The translations under genes were made by a program, and so were the position numbers. From the NCBI GenBank assembly GCA_002316835.1, contig DCEG01000005.1, positions 73,636-101,960 on the forward strand: DNA of 28,325 nt. Reading direction: 5' to 3'. How positions within the stretch are numbered: position 1 is the stretch's first letter; the number at the start of each line of letters is the position of its first letter. The notes beneath the pieces were generated by a model. It was not told the DNA's origin, did not search any database, and saw only the letters and a list, made by a program, of their open reading frames with translations. Source of the DNA: Bacteroidales bacterium UBA1035. GTDB taxonomy: Bacteria > Bacteroidota > Bacteroidia > Bacteroidales > Dysgonomonadaceae. Below are positions 8,208-14,864 of the stretch, one piece after another.

Positions 8208-11164
8208 ACAAAATAATATATATACTTTCGCTCTTGGTGTTTTTGTTTTTCGCGGCGAGTTGTTCACTGGAAGACGAAATTGTGATTATTCTTCCTGACG
8301 AAATGACTGGTAATTTGACCGTTACCATAAGGGTTCCCGGCGTAAAGGAACATCAAATTCAAACTCGTGCGACTGCTGCCCCCGAATCCAATATTGCAAC
8401 ATTGAAGCTGTTTGTTTATAACAAATCGGATGGGGCATTAGCCAAAATTGTTAATGCAAGTGGGATTAGTCACCTTAATACTTCGGGAGATGGGGCAACA
8501 TCAAATGCACTATTCACATTTGTTTTAGAAGCGTATACATCTAATGTGGCTCAAACAGCGGTTTTCTTTGCCAATTTGTCAGCAGATGCACATACTTATT
8601 TGCAGAACAACCCTAATATCAGTGCTGTTTCTGCAGTTACCATGTCGCAGGCGGCTGAATCTGCCACGAATGCCGCTTTACTACCAATGTGGGGAATGGT
8701 AGAGTTACCAACGGGTTTTGGCGATGGAACAAAATCACCGTTCGCTTCACCCATAAATCTTTACCGGGCCGTTTCAAAAATGACATTAAAGCTCAATCAG
8801 GAATTATTGGACAATGGATATGTACTGGAAGAAGTAGTACTCGGTTCGCGCAATTCCACCGGATACGTGCAACCCAAAAGTACTGCTACTTTACTTGACC
8901 CGGGAGGAAACATCATTTCTAAAGATAATTATAACCCTTATCTCGGCACTCCAGATGAAACAATCATGCAACAAGGTCTATGGGAAACCACTGCCGATTT
9001 TTCGGCTTTTGTTTTTGAGCATCATAACTCCACTGCACCTACAGCAGAAAAAACTTATTTGATGGCAAAAATAAAAGCTCCAGGCAGTACTGTTTCAAAA
9101 TTCTACAGGGTAGATTTATATGGGTTGGGGTCATCTGAAGTGGGAACCGATGTAGAACCTCATTATTTAAACCTGTATCGGAATCACCACTATATTATTA
9201 CCATCAACAGTATTATGCCCAACAGCGGGTATGATAGTTATGCTCAGGCAAGAAAATTCCCCGGAAGCAATATACTTATTACCGATGTGTTAGATATAGA
9301 TGTTTCCATTACCAATATCGTAAGTAACGGACAGGTCTATTTAGGCGTGAGCGATACCAAATATACATATGGCGGTCAAGAAGGCCTTATTACGTTAGGA
9401 ACGGTTGATACGAATTTAGAGGGTGCATTAGCTTCGGCTTTTACAGTAACCAGTACGGCATCTTGGTTAAGTGAGTTACAAGTCGTAAAAGAAGGTGATC
9501 AGTTTCTTGTGAAAGGAATGATCAATCGCGACGGTATGGAAACTACTCGTGAAACCGATTTGGTGGTTTCATTAACTGAGATGCCGGACATGAATCGTAT
9601 GATTCATTTAGTAGATCAACTGAATACTTTTGATATTCCCGAAACTAATTTTGTGTCATATCGAAGTGACTTCAAAACCTATTTACAAGTACGTACCACA
9701 CTGCCTCTTTACGACAATACGCTTATTTCAGAGAATTTGCAGATAGTACCGTCCACATCGGATATTGTTTTCTCCCAGAGTACGAGTTTCCCAGGTTCGG
9801 ATATTAATCGTTTTCATACGTTGGAAGTAAATGCTCTTGAAGACAGGTACGATCCGTTAAATAACACCCTGTTGGGCACATTAACACTATCCTATCCGGG
9901 ATTCGTTTCCAAAACAATCGATATACGACAGGCACATTTCATTGACGGGATAAGTGAAACGCGTACAGGAAGCGCAGTAGGGACATATAAAAATGGAATT
10001 ATTGCTATCTATCGGGATAATACCGACGGCGTTACGTATGATGTTGCTGTAGAAGGTATTTATGGTGGCTGGACAATAGAATCTGAAAAATCGTGGATAC
10101 AGATCAACGGAAGAGGGAACGCTATTATTCCCGGCAGCACAACCCCTTATATTTCCGGTAATGAACTTTCTGAAACCGGCAAGATGTCATTCACTTACCG
10201 TTTGGAGCCTCAGGATATCACAGCTCCTGATAGGTACGGACGTATATTGTTACATTACAATAATAATCAGGCTACACATATTATTTATGTGCATCAAGGA
10301 TTCAATGATGTAACTTTTGGATTTAGTGGCAACACAAGATGGGCAGCACGCAATTCCGTGAAAGGTGGGAAAAATGATAAAGAACCTCCTTTATTTGATC
10401 TAATTAACGACTTTGGGAGCAGATATAAATATGGTTCAAGAGAAGGTGGTGCTACCTACGAACTCAGCGGTATCCGATATACTGTTGGTAAAACCGAAAA
10501 TGCTCAATCAGCTTCAGGAATGATCCCTGAGAATAATCTAAACCAGTTACAAAAAGATAAAGACTGGTCTGATTGGAACACTGACTATCCTCCTGGTGCA
10601 GAACCTTGTCCCGATGGATATCGATTACCCACTTCTTCAGAAATAACATTGCTTCGCAGTAGAACAGCGCCTGTAAACTATTGGGCGAAAAACTACGGAA
10701 ATGAAAAATTACGGACAATATGGGGAAGAATTAATACTAATATTGCAGGTAGTAATGACAGTAATATTGACTTCGGGCGCGGAGGTATGTTATACATAGA
10801 TGAAACCAATCCCAAAGAACCGGTTACTCTCTATTTACCCGGAGGAGGATTTGTATTTGATGATGGTTCGGATATGAAAGATTCAAGACCCTTTTCTTTC
10901 CGTTATTATTATAGCGGAACAAATTCAATTTTCCCTTACTCTACTTTTGATCCCTATCGGAATGAAGGTGCCTATTATTGGTCGAGTGGGGGTAACACTC
11001 GAGAAGAGCAGCAAATACTAGATATCTATCACCTGCCGAACCACAATGTGGGTGCCGAAATCTTCCGATATGGTGATCGAGCAACTGTATTGGAACCAAA
11101 TATTACTCGTGATGAACCGTTGGATTGGTATCATCGGTTCTCAGTTCGTTGTGTAAGGAAGTAA
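8204..11164 (+). CDS. Large pilus tip-type lipoprotein with Ig-like repeats and C-terminal lectin-like domain
   Basis: A 986-aa lipoprotein; signal ends in FFAASC (Cys20). QTRATAAP with Arg55 mirrors the cleavage-like site of the preceding protein. Fimbrillin-like elements include LYRAVSKMTLKL near 187 and YRNHHYIITI near 320. The middle holds repeated BACON/Ig-like modules, for example SWLSELQVVKEGDQFLVKG near 420 and WTIESEKSWIQING near 625, each ending in a HLVDQL or YVHQGF type strand. Residues about 710-986 form an FGE/DUF1566-like domain with CPDGYRLPTSSEI near 800, YYWSSGG near 924 and terminal SVRCVRK. This layout fits a stalk with a binding head at the pilus tip. The ATG at 8204 shares bases with the previous stop; an upstream in-frame ATG at 8183 is rejected because the lipoprotein signal begins at 8204. 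Confidence 0.75.
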   Translation: MNKIIYILSLLVFLFFAASCSLEDEIVIILPDEMTGNLTVTIRVPGVKEHQIQTRATAAPESNIATLKLFVYNKSDGALAKIVNASGISHLNTSGDGATSNALFTFVLEAYTSNVAQTAVFFANLSADAHTYLQNNPNISAVSAVTMSQAAESATNAALLPMWGMVELPTGFGDGTKSPFASPINLYRAVSKMTLKLNQELLDNGYVLEEVVLGSRNSTGYVQPKSTATLLDPGGNIISKDNYNPYLGTPDETIMQQGLWETTADFSAFVFEHHNSTAPTAEKTYLMAKIKAPGSTVSKFYRVDLYGLGSSEVGTDVEPHYLNLYRNHHYIITINSIMPNSGYDSYAQARKFPGSNILITDVLDIDVSITNIVSNGQVYLGVSDTKYTYGGQEGLITLGTVDTNLEGALASAFTVTSTASWLSELQVVKEGDQFLVKGMINRDGMETTRETDLVVSLTEMPDMNRMIHLVDQLNTFDIPETNFVSYRSDFKTYLQVRTTLPLYDNTLISENLQIVPSTSDIVFSQSTSFPGSDINRFHTLEVNALEDRYDPLNNTLLGTLTLSYPGFVSKTIDIRQAHFIDGISETRTGSAVGTYKNGIIAIYRDNTDGVTYDVAVEGIYGGWTIESEKSWIQINGRGNAIIPGSTTPYISGNELSETGKMSFTYRLEPQDITAPDRYGRILLHYNNNQATHIIYVHQGFNDVTFGFSGNTRWAARNSVKGGKNDKEPPLFDLINDFGSRYKYGSREGGATYELSGIRYTVGKTENAQSASGMIPENNLNQLQKDKDWSDWNTDYPPGAEPCPDGYRLPTSSEITLLRSRTAPVNYWAKNYGNEKLRTIWGRINTNIAGSNDSNIDFGRGGMLYIDETNPKEPVTLYLPGGGFVFDDGSDMKDSRPFSFRYYYSGTNSIFPYSTFDPYRNEGAYYWSSGGNTREEQQILDIYHLPNHNVGAEIFRYGDRATVLEPNITRDEPLDWYHRFSVRCVRK

Positions 11165-11192
11165 TTATTTACAATCTAAATGTCGAACTAGA

Positions 11193-11236
11193 AGTAGAGT
11201 TGAAAATCAACTCTACTCATTTTCTATTATTTTTTT
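11193..11236 (+). terminator. Intrinsic terminator of the pilus operon
   Basis: AGTAGAGTTGA (11193-11203) and TCAACTCTACT (11207-11217) form a perfect 11-bp stem with an AAA loop, 29 bases after the last pilus stop codon, followed by T-rich sequence including a 7-T run at 11230-11236. Confidence 0.9.
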
Positions 11237-11347
11237 CCCAATTGTTGAATTAAACTTGATAAATCTAATTGACCTTTATAGAAAAGCACTCTCACTCATT
11301 TTCCTAAACAAATCACTAAAACACTTTTTTAAGTAAGTAAAAAAGAG

Positions 11348-11355
11348 TAATTTTG
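11348..11355 (+). promoter_or_regulatory. Putative -7 box for mutA
   Basis: TAATTTTG matches TAnnTTTG exactly, 124 bases before the mutA ATG and downstream of the pilus terminator. The -33 region has only a T-run, no TTG. The predicted leader would contain the purine/pyrimidine inverted pair. Confidence 0.45.
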
Positions 11356-11479
11356 CAAACTTGTTGAGAGTAAGAACAAAGAGTAAGGAATTAAAGAATA
11401 AAGACAAAATGTTTTTTCTTCATTTCTTATCTTACTTGATGAGCCTGAAAAAACCCAAAATAATAAATATCAGTAAATT

Positions 11480-13378
11480 ATGAGTAATCAGAAAGAAAAA
11501 CTTTTTACCGATTTTCCACCGGTATCCACAGAACAGTGGATGGAGGTTGTCACCGCCGACTTAAAAGGCGCTGATTTCCAAAAAAGACTGGTGTGGAGAA
11601 CAAATGAAGGTTTTAATGTAAATCCTTTCTACCGTGCCGAAGACATCGATGGGTTTCTATCGACCGGAAACCTACCGGGACAATTCCCCTACGTGCGTAG
11701 CACAAGAAAGGATAATGTTTGGTACGTGCGTCAGGATATTGACGTGAAAGATTATGCTGAAGCCAACAAAAAAGCGTTGTTGTTGTTGGAAAGAGGCGTA
11801 ACTTCGTTCGGATTTCATCTTCCGAAGAATAACCTTTCGGCAGAAAATCTGGAAATCCTACTTAACGGTATCGCTCCCGATAAAGTGGAGCTGAATTTTA
11901 AAACCTGCATCTCTAAAACTCACGAGATGGCTCGTTTGGTGGTAGCTTATGTTACCGCACAAAACCTGAATGTATTGGAGTGCTTCGGCTCTATTGAGTA
12001 CGATCCGTTCCGTAAGATTTTGAAAAAAGGAGTTGATGTTCCTAATTGGATTGACGATGCTGCCGAAATGGTGAAAATTACCGCTTCGCTCCCCCGATAC
12101 AGAAGCATTTCCGTTACCGGAAATCTGTTTAACGATGCCGGAGCCTACAGTTACCAGGAGTTAGGTTTTAGCCTTTCCTACGGAAATCAGGTACTGAGCG
12201 CGCTTATTGAAAAAGGGCTCGACCGCTCATTGGTGGCTAAAAAAATTAAATTTGAATTGGGCATCGGCGCCAATTATTTCATGGAGATCGCTAAATTCCG
12301 TGCCAGTCGTTGGTTGTGGGCCGAAATCGTGAATGCCTATAAACCGCCATGCCCGCCTCATATAGAATGTGATAACACTGCTGCCGACGGCACTTGTCTG
12401 TGCGCAGCTAAAATGAATATACACGCTACTACTTCTCGTTTCAACCAATCGCTTTTTGACCCGTACGTGAACTTGCTTCGTACGCAAACCGAAGCCATGT
12501 CGGCCACTATCGGGGCAGTAGATTCGCTGACGGTTCGTCCGTTCGACGAGGCGTTTGAAACACCTACCGAGTTTGCGGAACGCATTGCCGTAAATCAGCA
12601 GTTATTATTGAAAGAGGAGTCTCATTTTGATAAAGTTACCGACCCGTCATCGGGTTCATATTATATTGAAACGCTTACTGCATCGTTGGCTGAACAAGCC
12701 TGGAAACTTTTCCTCGAAACCGAAGAGAAAGGATTTTACGAAGCATTGAAAACAGGTACTGTTCAAGACACAATCGCTGCATCGGCCGATTCCCGCTTTA
12801 AAGCATTGGCAAACCGGAGAGAAGTATTGTTGGGAACCAACCAGTTTCCGAACTTCACTGAAACTATGTCCGAAAAAGTAAATAATCCCAAAGATCATTC
12901 GTGCGGATGCACTCCCGGCGCTGAAACCGCGTTGAAGCCGTTAGTTGTACGCCGTTTGGCGGAACAATTCAACGAACTTCGTTTGGCTACCGAAAATAGT
13001 GGGAAAACACCGAAAGTGTTTATGCTTACTATCGGTAACTTAGCCATGCGCTTAGCACGTTCGCAATTTTCGAGCAACTTTTTCTCGTGTGCCGGATATC
13101 AAATTATCGATAATCTCGGATTTAACACGGTTGAAGACGGTGTAAAAGCTGCCCGCGATACCAAAGCCAATATAGTGGTTCTTTGCTCCAGCGATGATGA
13201 GTACGTGGAATACGCTCCGCAAGCTTTCGATTTGCTGAAAGACGGAAAAGAACTTTTCGTGGTTGCCGGCGCTCCCGCTTGTATGGATGATTTGAAAGCA
13301 CAAGGAATTGAGCATTTCATTCACGTGAGAAGCAACGTGTTGGAGACGCTGAAAGCGTTTAATGAGAGATTATTGTAA
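11480..13378 (+). CDS. mutA: Methylmalonyl-CoA mutase small (beta) subunit
   Basis: A 632-aa cytoplasmic subunit that pairs with MutB to interconvert succinyl-CoA and methylmalonyl-CoA. Recognisable features: the TEQWMEVVTADLKGADF opening, the TIM-barrel segment with NYFMEIAKFRASRWLWAEI near residue 263, and TRFNQSLFDPYVNLLRTQTE-like order (here TTSRFNQSLFDPYV). The last 120 residues correspond to a B12-binding domain, but MutB's DGHDRG motif is absent, as is usual in the small subunit, which does not bind cobalamin. The length is typical. An insert with CLCAA and CGCTPG cysteines is present, as in related Bacteroidota proteins. The partner mutB is usually the next gene; here it starts 1.49 kb downstream after two other genes. 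Confidence 0.95.
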   Translation: MSNQKEKLFTDFPPVSTEQWMEVVTADLKGADFQKRLVWRTNEGFNVNPFYRAEDIDGFLSTGNLPGQFPYVRSTRKDNVWYVRQDIDVKDYAEANKKALLLLERGVTSFGFHLPKNNLSAENLEILLNGIAPDKVELNFKTCISKTHEMARLVVAYVTAQNLNVLECFGSIEYDPFRKILKKGVDVPNWIDDAAEMVKITASLPRYRSISVTGNLFNDAGAYSYQELGFSLSYGNQVLSALIEKGLDRSLVAKKIKFELGIGANYFMEIAKFRASRWLWAEIVNAYKPPCPPHIECDNTAADGTCLCAAKMNIHATTSRFNQSLFDPYVNLLRTQTEAMSATIGAVDSLTVRPFDEAFETPTEFAERIAVNQQLLLKEESHFDKVTDPSSGSYYIETLTASLAEQAWKLFLETEEKGFYEALKTGTVQDTIAASADSRFKALANRREVLLGTNQFPNFTETMSEKVNNPKDHSCGCTPGAETALKPLVVRRLAEQFNELRLATENSGKTPKVFMLTIGNLAMRLARSQFSSNFFSCAGYQIIDNLGFNTVEDGVKAARDTKANIVVLCSSDDEYVEYAPQAFDLLKDGKELFVVAGAPACMDDLKAQGIEHFIHVRSNVLETLKAFNERLL

Positions 13379-13383
13379 GAGGT

Positions 13384-13408
13384 AAAAGAACCAAGAGCCA
13401 AGACGGTG
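13384..13408 (+). repeat. Left arm of CCAAGAN repeat pair (element B)
   Basis: Starts six bases after the mutA stop. The 20 bases 13384-13403 (AAAAGAACCAAGAGCCAAGA) are identical to 14725-14744. The 22 bases 13387-13408 reappear as the reverse complement in 13776-13804, apart from one extra 7-base unit there. The GTG start of the four-helix-bundle gene lies inside this arm. Confidence 0.85.
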
Positions 13409-13759
13409 CATAATTTTAAGAAACTCGAAATATGGAAACTGTCGGTAGATTTAGTTACTGAAATCTATTTGCTGACTCAGGTATATCCAAGAGAAGAGAT
13501 TTTTGGATTAACGGCGCAAACACGTCGTGCTGCAACGTCTATTCCACTGAATATTTCCGAAGGTTCTGCTAAATCAAGTAACAAAGATTTTGCGCGGTTC
13601 CTTGAAATGGCTGTAGGTTCTTCGTTCGAACTTGAAACGGCACTCATTGTAGCTTGCAATTTAGAATATATAAACAGTAATGCACTGGAAGACAAACAAG
13701 CAAAAGTCAATGAACTCCAACGAATGATTAACGCATTCAAAGACAGTTTGGATAGATGA
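13406..13759 (+). CDS. Four-helix-bundle protein (23S rRNA intervening-sequence protein family)
   Basis: A 117-aa protein with the canonical opening MHNFKKLEIWKLSVDLV and the core TAQTRRAATSIPLNISEGSA, then FLEMAVGSSFELET; all are signatures of the four-helix-bundle/IVS-protein family (TIGR02436-like), structurally related to the Avd protein of diversity-generating retroelements. Biological function is not established. Start is GTG at 13406, which gives the family's exact N-terminus; no ATG fits. Unusually the start codon is within the left inverted-repeat arm and the stop is 16 bases before the right arm, so the gene fills a 418-bp unit (13387-13804) with inverted ends. It interrupts the normally adjacent mutA-mutB pair. 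No 23S rRNA or reverse transcriptase is nearby. Confidence 0.85.
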   Translation: MHNFKKLEIWKLSVDLVTEIYLLTQVYPREEIFGLTAQTRRAATSIPLNISEGSAKSSNKDFARFLEMAVGSSFELETALIVACNLEYINSNALEDKQAKVNELQRMINAFKDSLDR

Positions 13760-13775
13760 ACTTCGGTTTATTGCC

Positions 13776-13804
13776 CACCGTCTTGGTTCTTGGCTCTTGG
13801 TTCT
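13776..13804 (-). repeat. Right arm of CCAAGAN repeat pair (element B)
   Basis: Reverse complement of the left arm with one additional 7-base unit (TTCTTGG). The 24 bases 13781-13804 are also an exact reverse complement of 14728-14751. The arm ends 15 bases before the ATG of the UbiA-type gene, so it forms part of that gene's leader. Confidence 0.85.
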
Positions 13805-13819
13805 AACAATCTAAAGAAT

Positions 13820-14722
13820 ATGCCTAAACTCAAACACTGGATAATGGTCGCTCACCCGTGGTCGTGGCCTGCATCGGGTTCACCGGCGCTGATAGCGTTT
13901 TCATACGTATTTTATATGTATAAAACAGGTGCAGTACCCGATGTGAATTGGACATTTGGAATATTGGCTATTCTAGGAGCCATAATATTTCACGCTTCGG
14001 GTAATCTCATCAGTGAATATCACGATTACGTGAGCGGAGTGGACAAGATGGAAAAAACCGGTCCCATCCGCCTGATCGTTCTTGGTGTCTTTAAACCGAA
14101 ACCGGTATTGATCTACGGGTATATTGTGTTGTTTGTTGGAATTTTGTTGGGAATTTATCTGTTGATAAACACCAGCTTACCGTTGCTGTTCATCGGGATA
14201 ATCGGCATTATTAGCTCCACGCTTTACTACAAGTTCAAATACGCCGGCCTAAGCGATTTGATAATCTTTATTTGTTACGGATTATCCATTGCGCTGGGAG
14301 TTGCATATGTAATGACAAACCAGCTTATCTGGTCGTCGCTGCTTGTGAGCACTCCTGTTGGACTGCTTATTGTAGCCATACTTCACGCCAACAACACACG
14401 CGATATGCTGCAAGACAAAGAAGCCGGCATAAAAACACAAGCGATGAGGTTGGGTGTTGAAGGTTCGCAAATCGTCTATCAAACGTTGTTGCTGGCTGCA
14501 TATCTCGTCATTGCCGTTGCCGTGATGATGCGCTTTTTGCATCCCGCCGTGTTTTTGGTTCTTATTACTTTCCCTGTTGCTTTAAAAAACATCAAGTTGA
14601 TGAAAACCGTTACTATTGATAATCTGGCAAAAATACAATTTCTGGATACAGATACCGCGAAACTTGTGTTGATGTTCAGCGTGCTACTATCGATTGCTAA
14701 TTTTGTTGCACCGTTTATTTAG
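13820..14722 (+). CDS. UbiA-family membrane prenyltransferase
   Basis: A 300-aa integral membrane protein with about eight to nine hydrophobic helices. It belongs to the UbiA superfamily that attaches isoprenoid chains to aromatic or other acceptors. The first Asp-rich motif appears as GNLISEYHDYVSGVDK (Asn62, Glu66, Asp69, Asp75), and the second as HANNTRDMLQDKEAG (Asn192, Asp195, Asp199). The layout is MenA-like, but Glu66 replaces an Asp of the usual NDxxD pattern. The acceptor is unknown; menaquinone synthesis is one option. The ATG at 13820 is chosen because the frame upstream (a TTG at 13790) is translated repeat sequence. It lies between two 24-bp exact inverted repeats and between mutA and mutB. 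Confidence 0.85.
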   Translation: MPKLKHWIMVAHPWSWPASGSPALIAFSYVFYMYKTGAVPDVNWTFGILAILGAIIFHASGNLISEYHDYVSGVDKMEKTGPIRLIVLGVFKPKPVLIYGYIVLFVGILLGIYLLINTSLPLLFIGIIGIISSTLYYKFKYAGLSDLIIFICYGLSIALGVAYVMTNQLIWSSLLVSTPVGLLIVAILHANNTRDMLQDKEAGIKTQAMRLGVEGSQIVYQTLLLAAYLVIAVAVMMRFLHPAVFLVLITFPVALKNIKLMKTVTIDNLAKIQFLDTDTAKLVLMFSVLLSIANFVAPFI

Positions 14723-14724
14723 AC

Positions 14725-14751
14725 AAAAGAACCAAGAGCCAAGAACCAAGA
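14725..14751 (+). repeat. Left arm of CCAAGAN repeat pair (element C)
   Basis: Begins two bases after the UbiA-type stop codon. Three consecutive 7-base units, AACCAAG, AGCCAAG, AACCAAG. The first 20 bases are identical to element B's left arm. Confidence 0.85.
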
Positions 14752-14819
14752 TTTTGGCGCTTGGGTTGATAAAGAAATAGTGCATTTTTAATTATATCAA
14801 AAAAAATAATCATTAAAAA

Positions 14820-14853
14820 GTCTTGACTCTTGATTCTAATAGTCTTGGCTCTA
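14820..14853 (-). repeat. Right arm of CCAAGAN repeat pair (element C)
   Basis: Degenerate reverse-complement copy: CTTGACT, CTTGATT, then CTTGGCT units with a short interruption. It ends 11 bases before the mutB ATG. The junction AAAGAATATG is shared with the right end of element B before the UbiA-type gene. Between the two arms are 68 non-coding bases (14752-14819). Confidence 0.7.
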
Positions 14854-14864
14854 AAAAAAAGAAT

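Larger units (their letters stand above)
11165..11479. other. 315-bp gap between pilus operon and mutA
   Basis: No gene. It contains the pilus terminator, a TAATTTTG box at 11348-11355, and a purine-rich stretch (about 11365-11409, units such as GAGTAAG twice) followed by a pyrimidine-rich stretch (about 11412-11437, including TTCTTATCTTACTT) that is partly its reverse complement. This weak inverted pair resembles the better-defined repeat arms at later gene junctions. Confidence 0.5.

Noticed and set aside
13406..13759. Diversity-generating retroelement accessory protein (Avd)
   Set aside because: The fold is related, but the sequence matches the stand-alone four-helix-bundle family, and there is no reverse transcriptase, template repeat or variable repeat in the window.
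13406..13759. Intervening sequence within a 23S rRNA gene
   Set aside because: Flanking DNA is mutA and a UbiA-type gene; no rRNA sequence surrounds it.
13790..13819. N-terminal extension of the UbiA-type protein from a TTG
   Set aside because: The ten extra codons are translated repeat sequence, and the family N-terminus begins at the ATG at 13820.
13384..14853. CRISPR array
   Set aside because: Units are seven bases, contiguous, without spacers, and occur in inverted pairs; no cas gene is present.
14823..14864. N-terminal extension of MutB from a TTG
   Set aside because: It also translates the repeat arm; MutB homologues begin at about the ATG at 14865.
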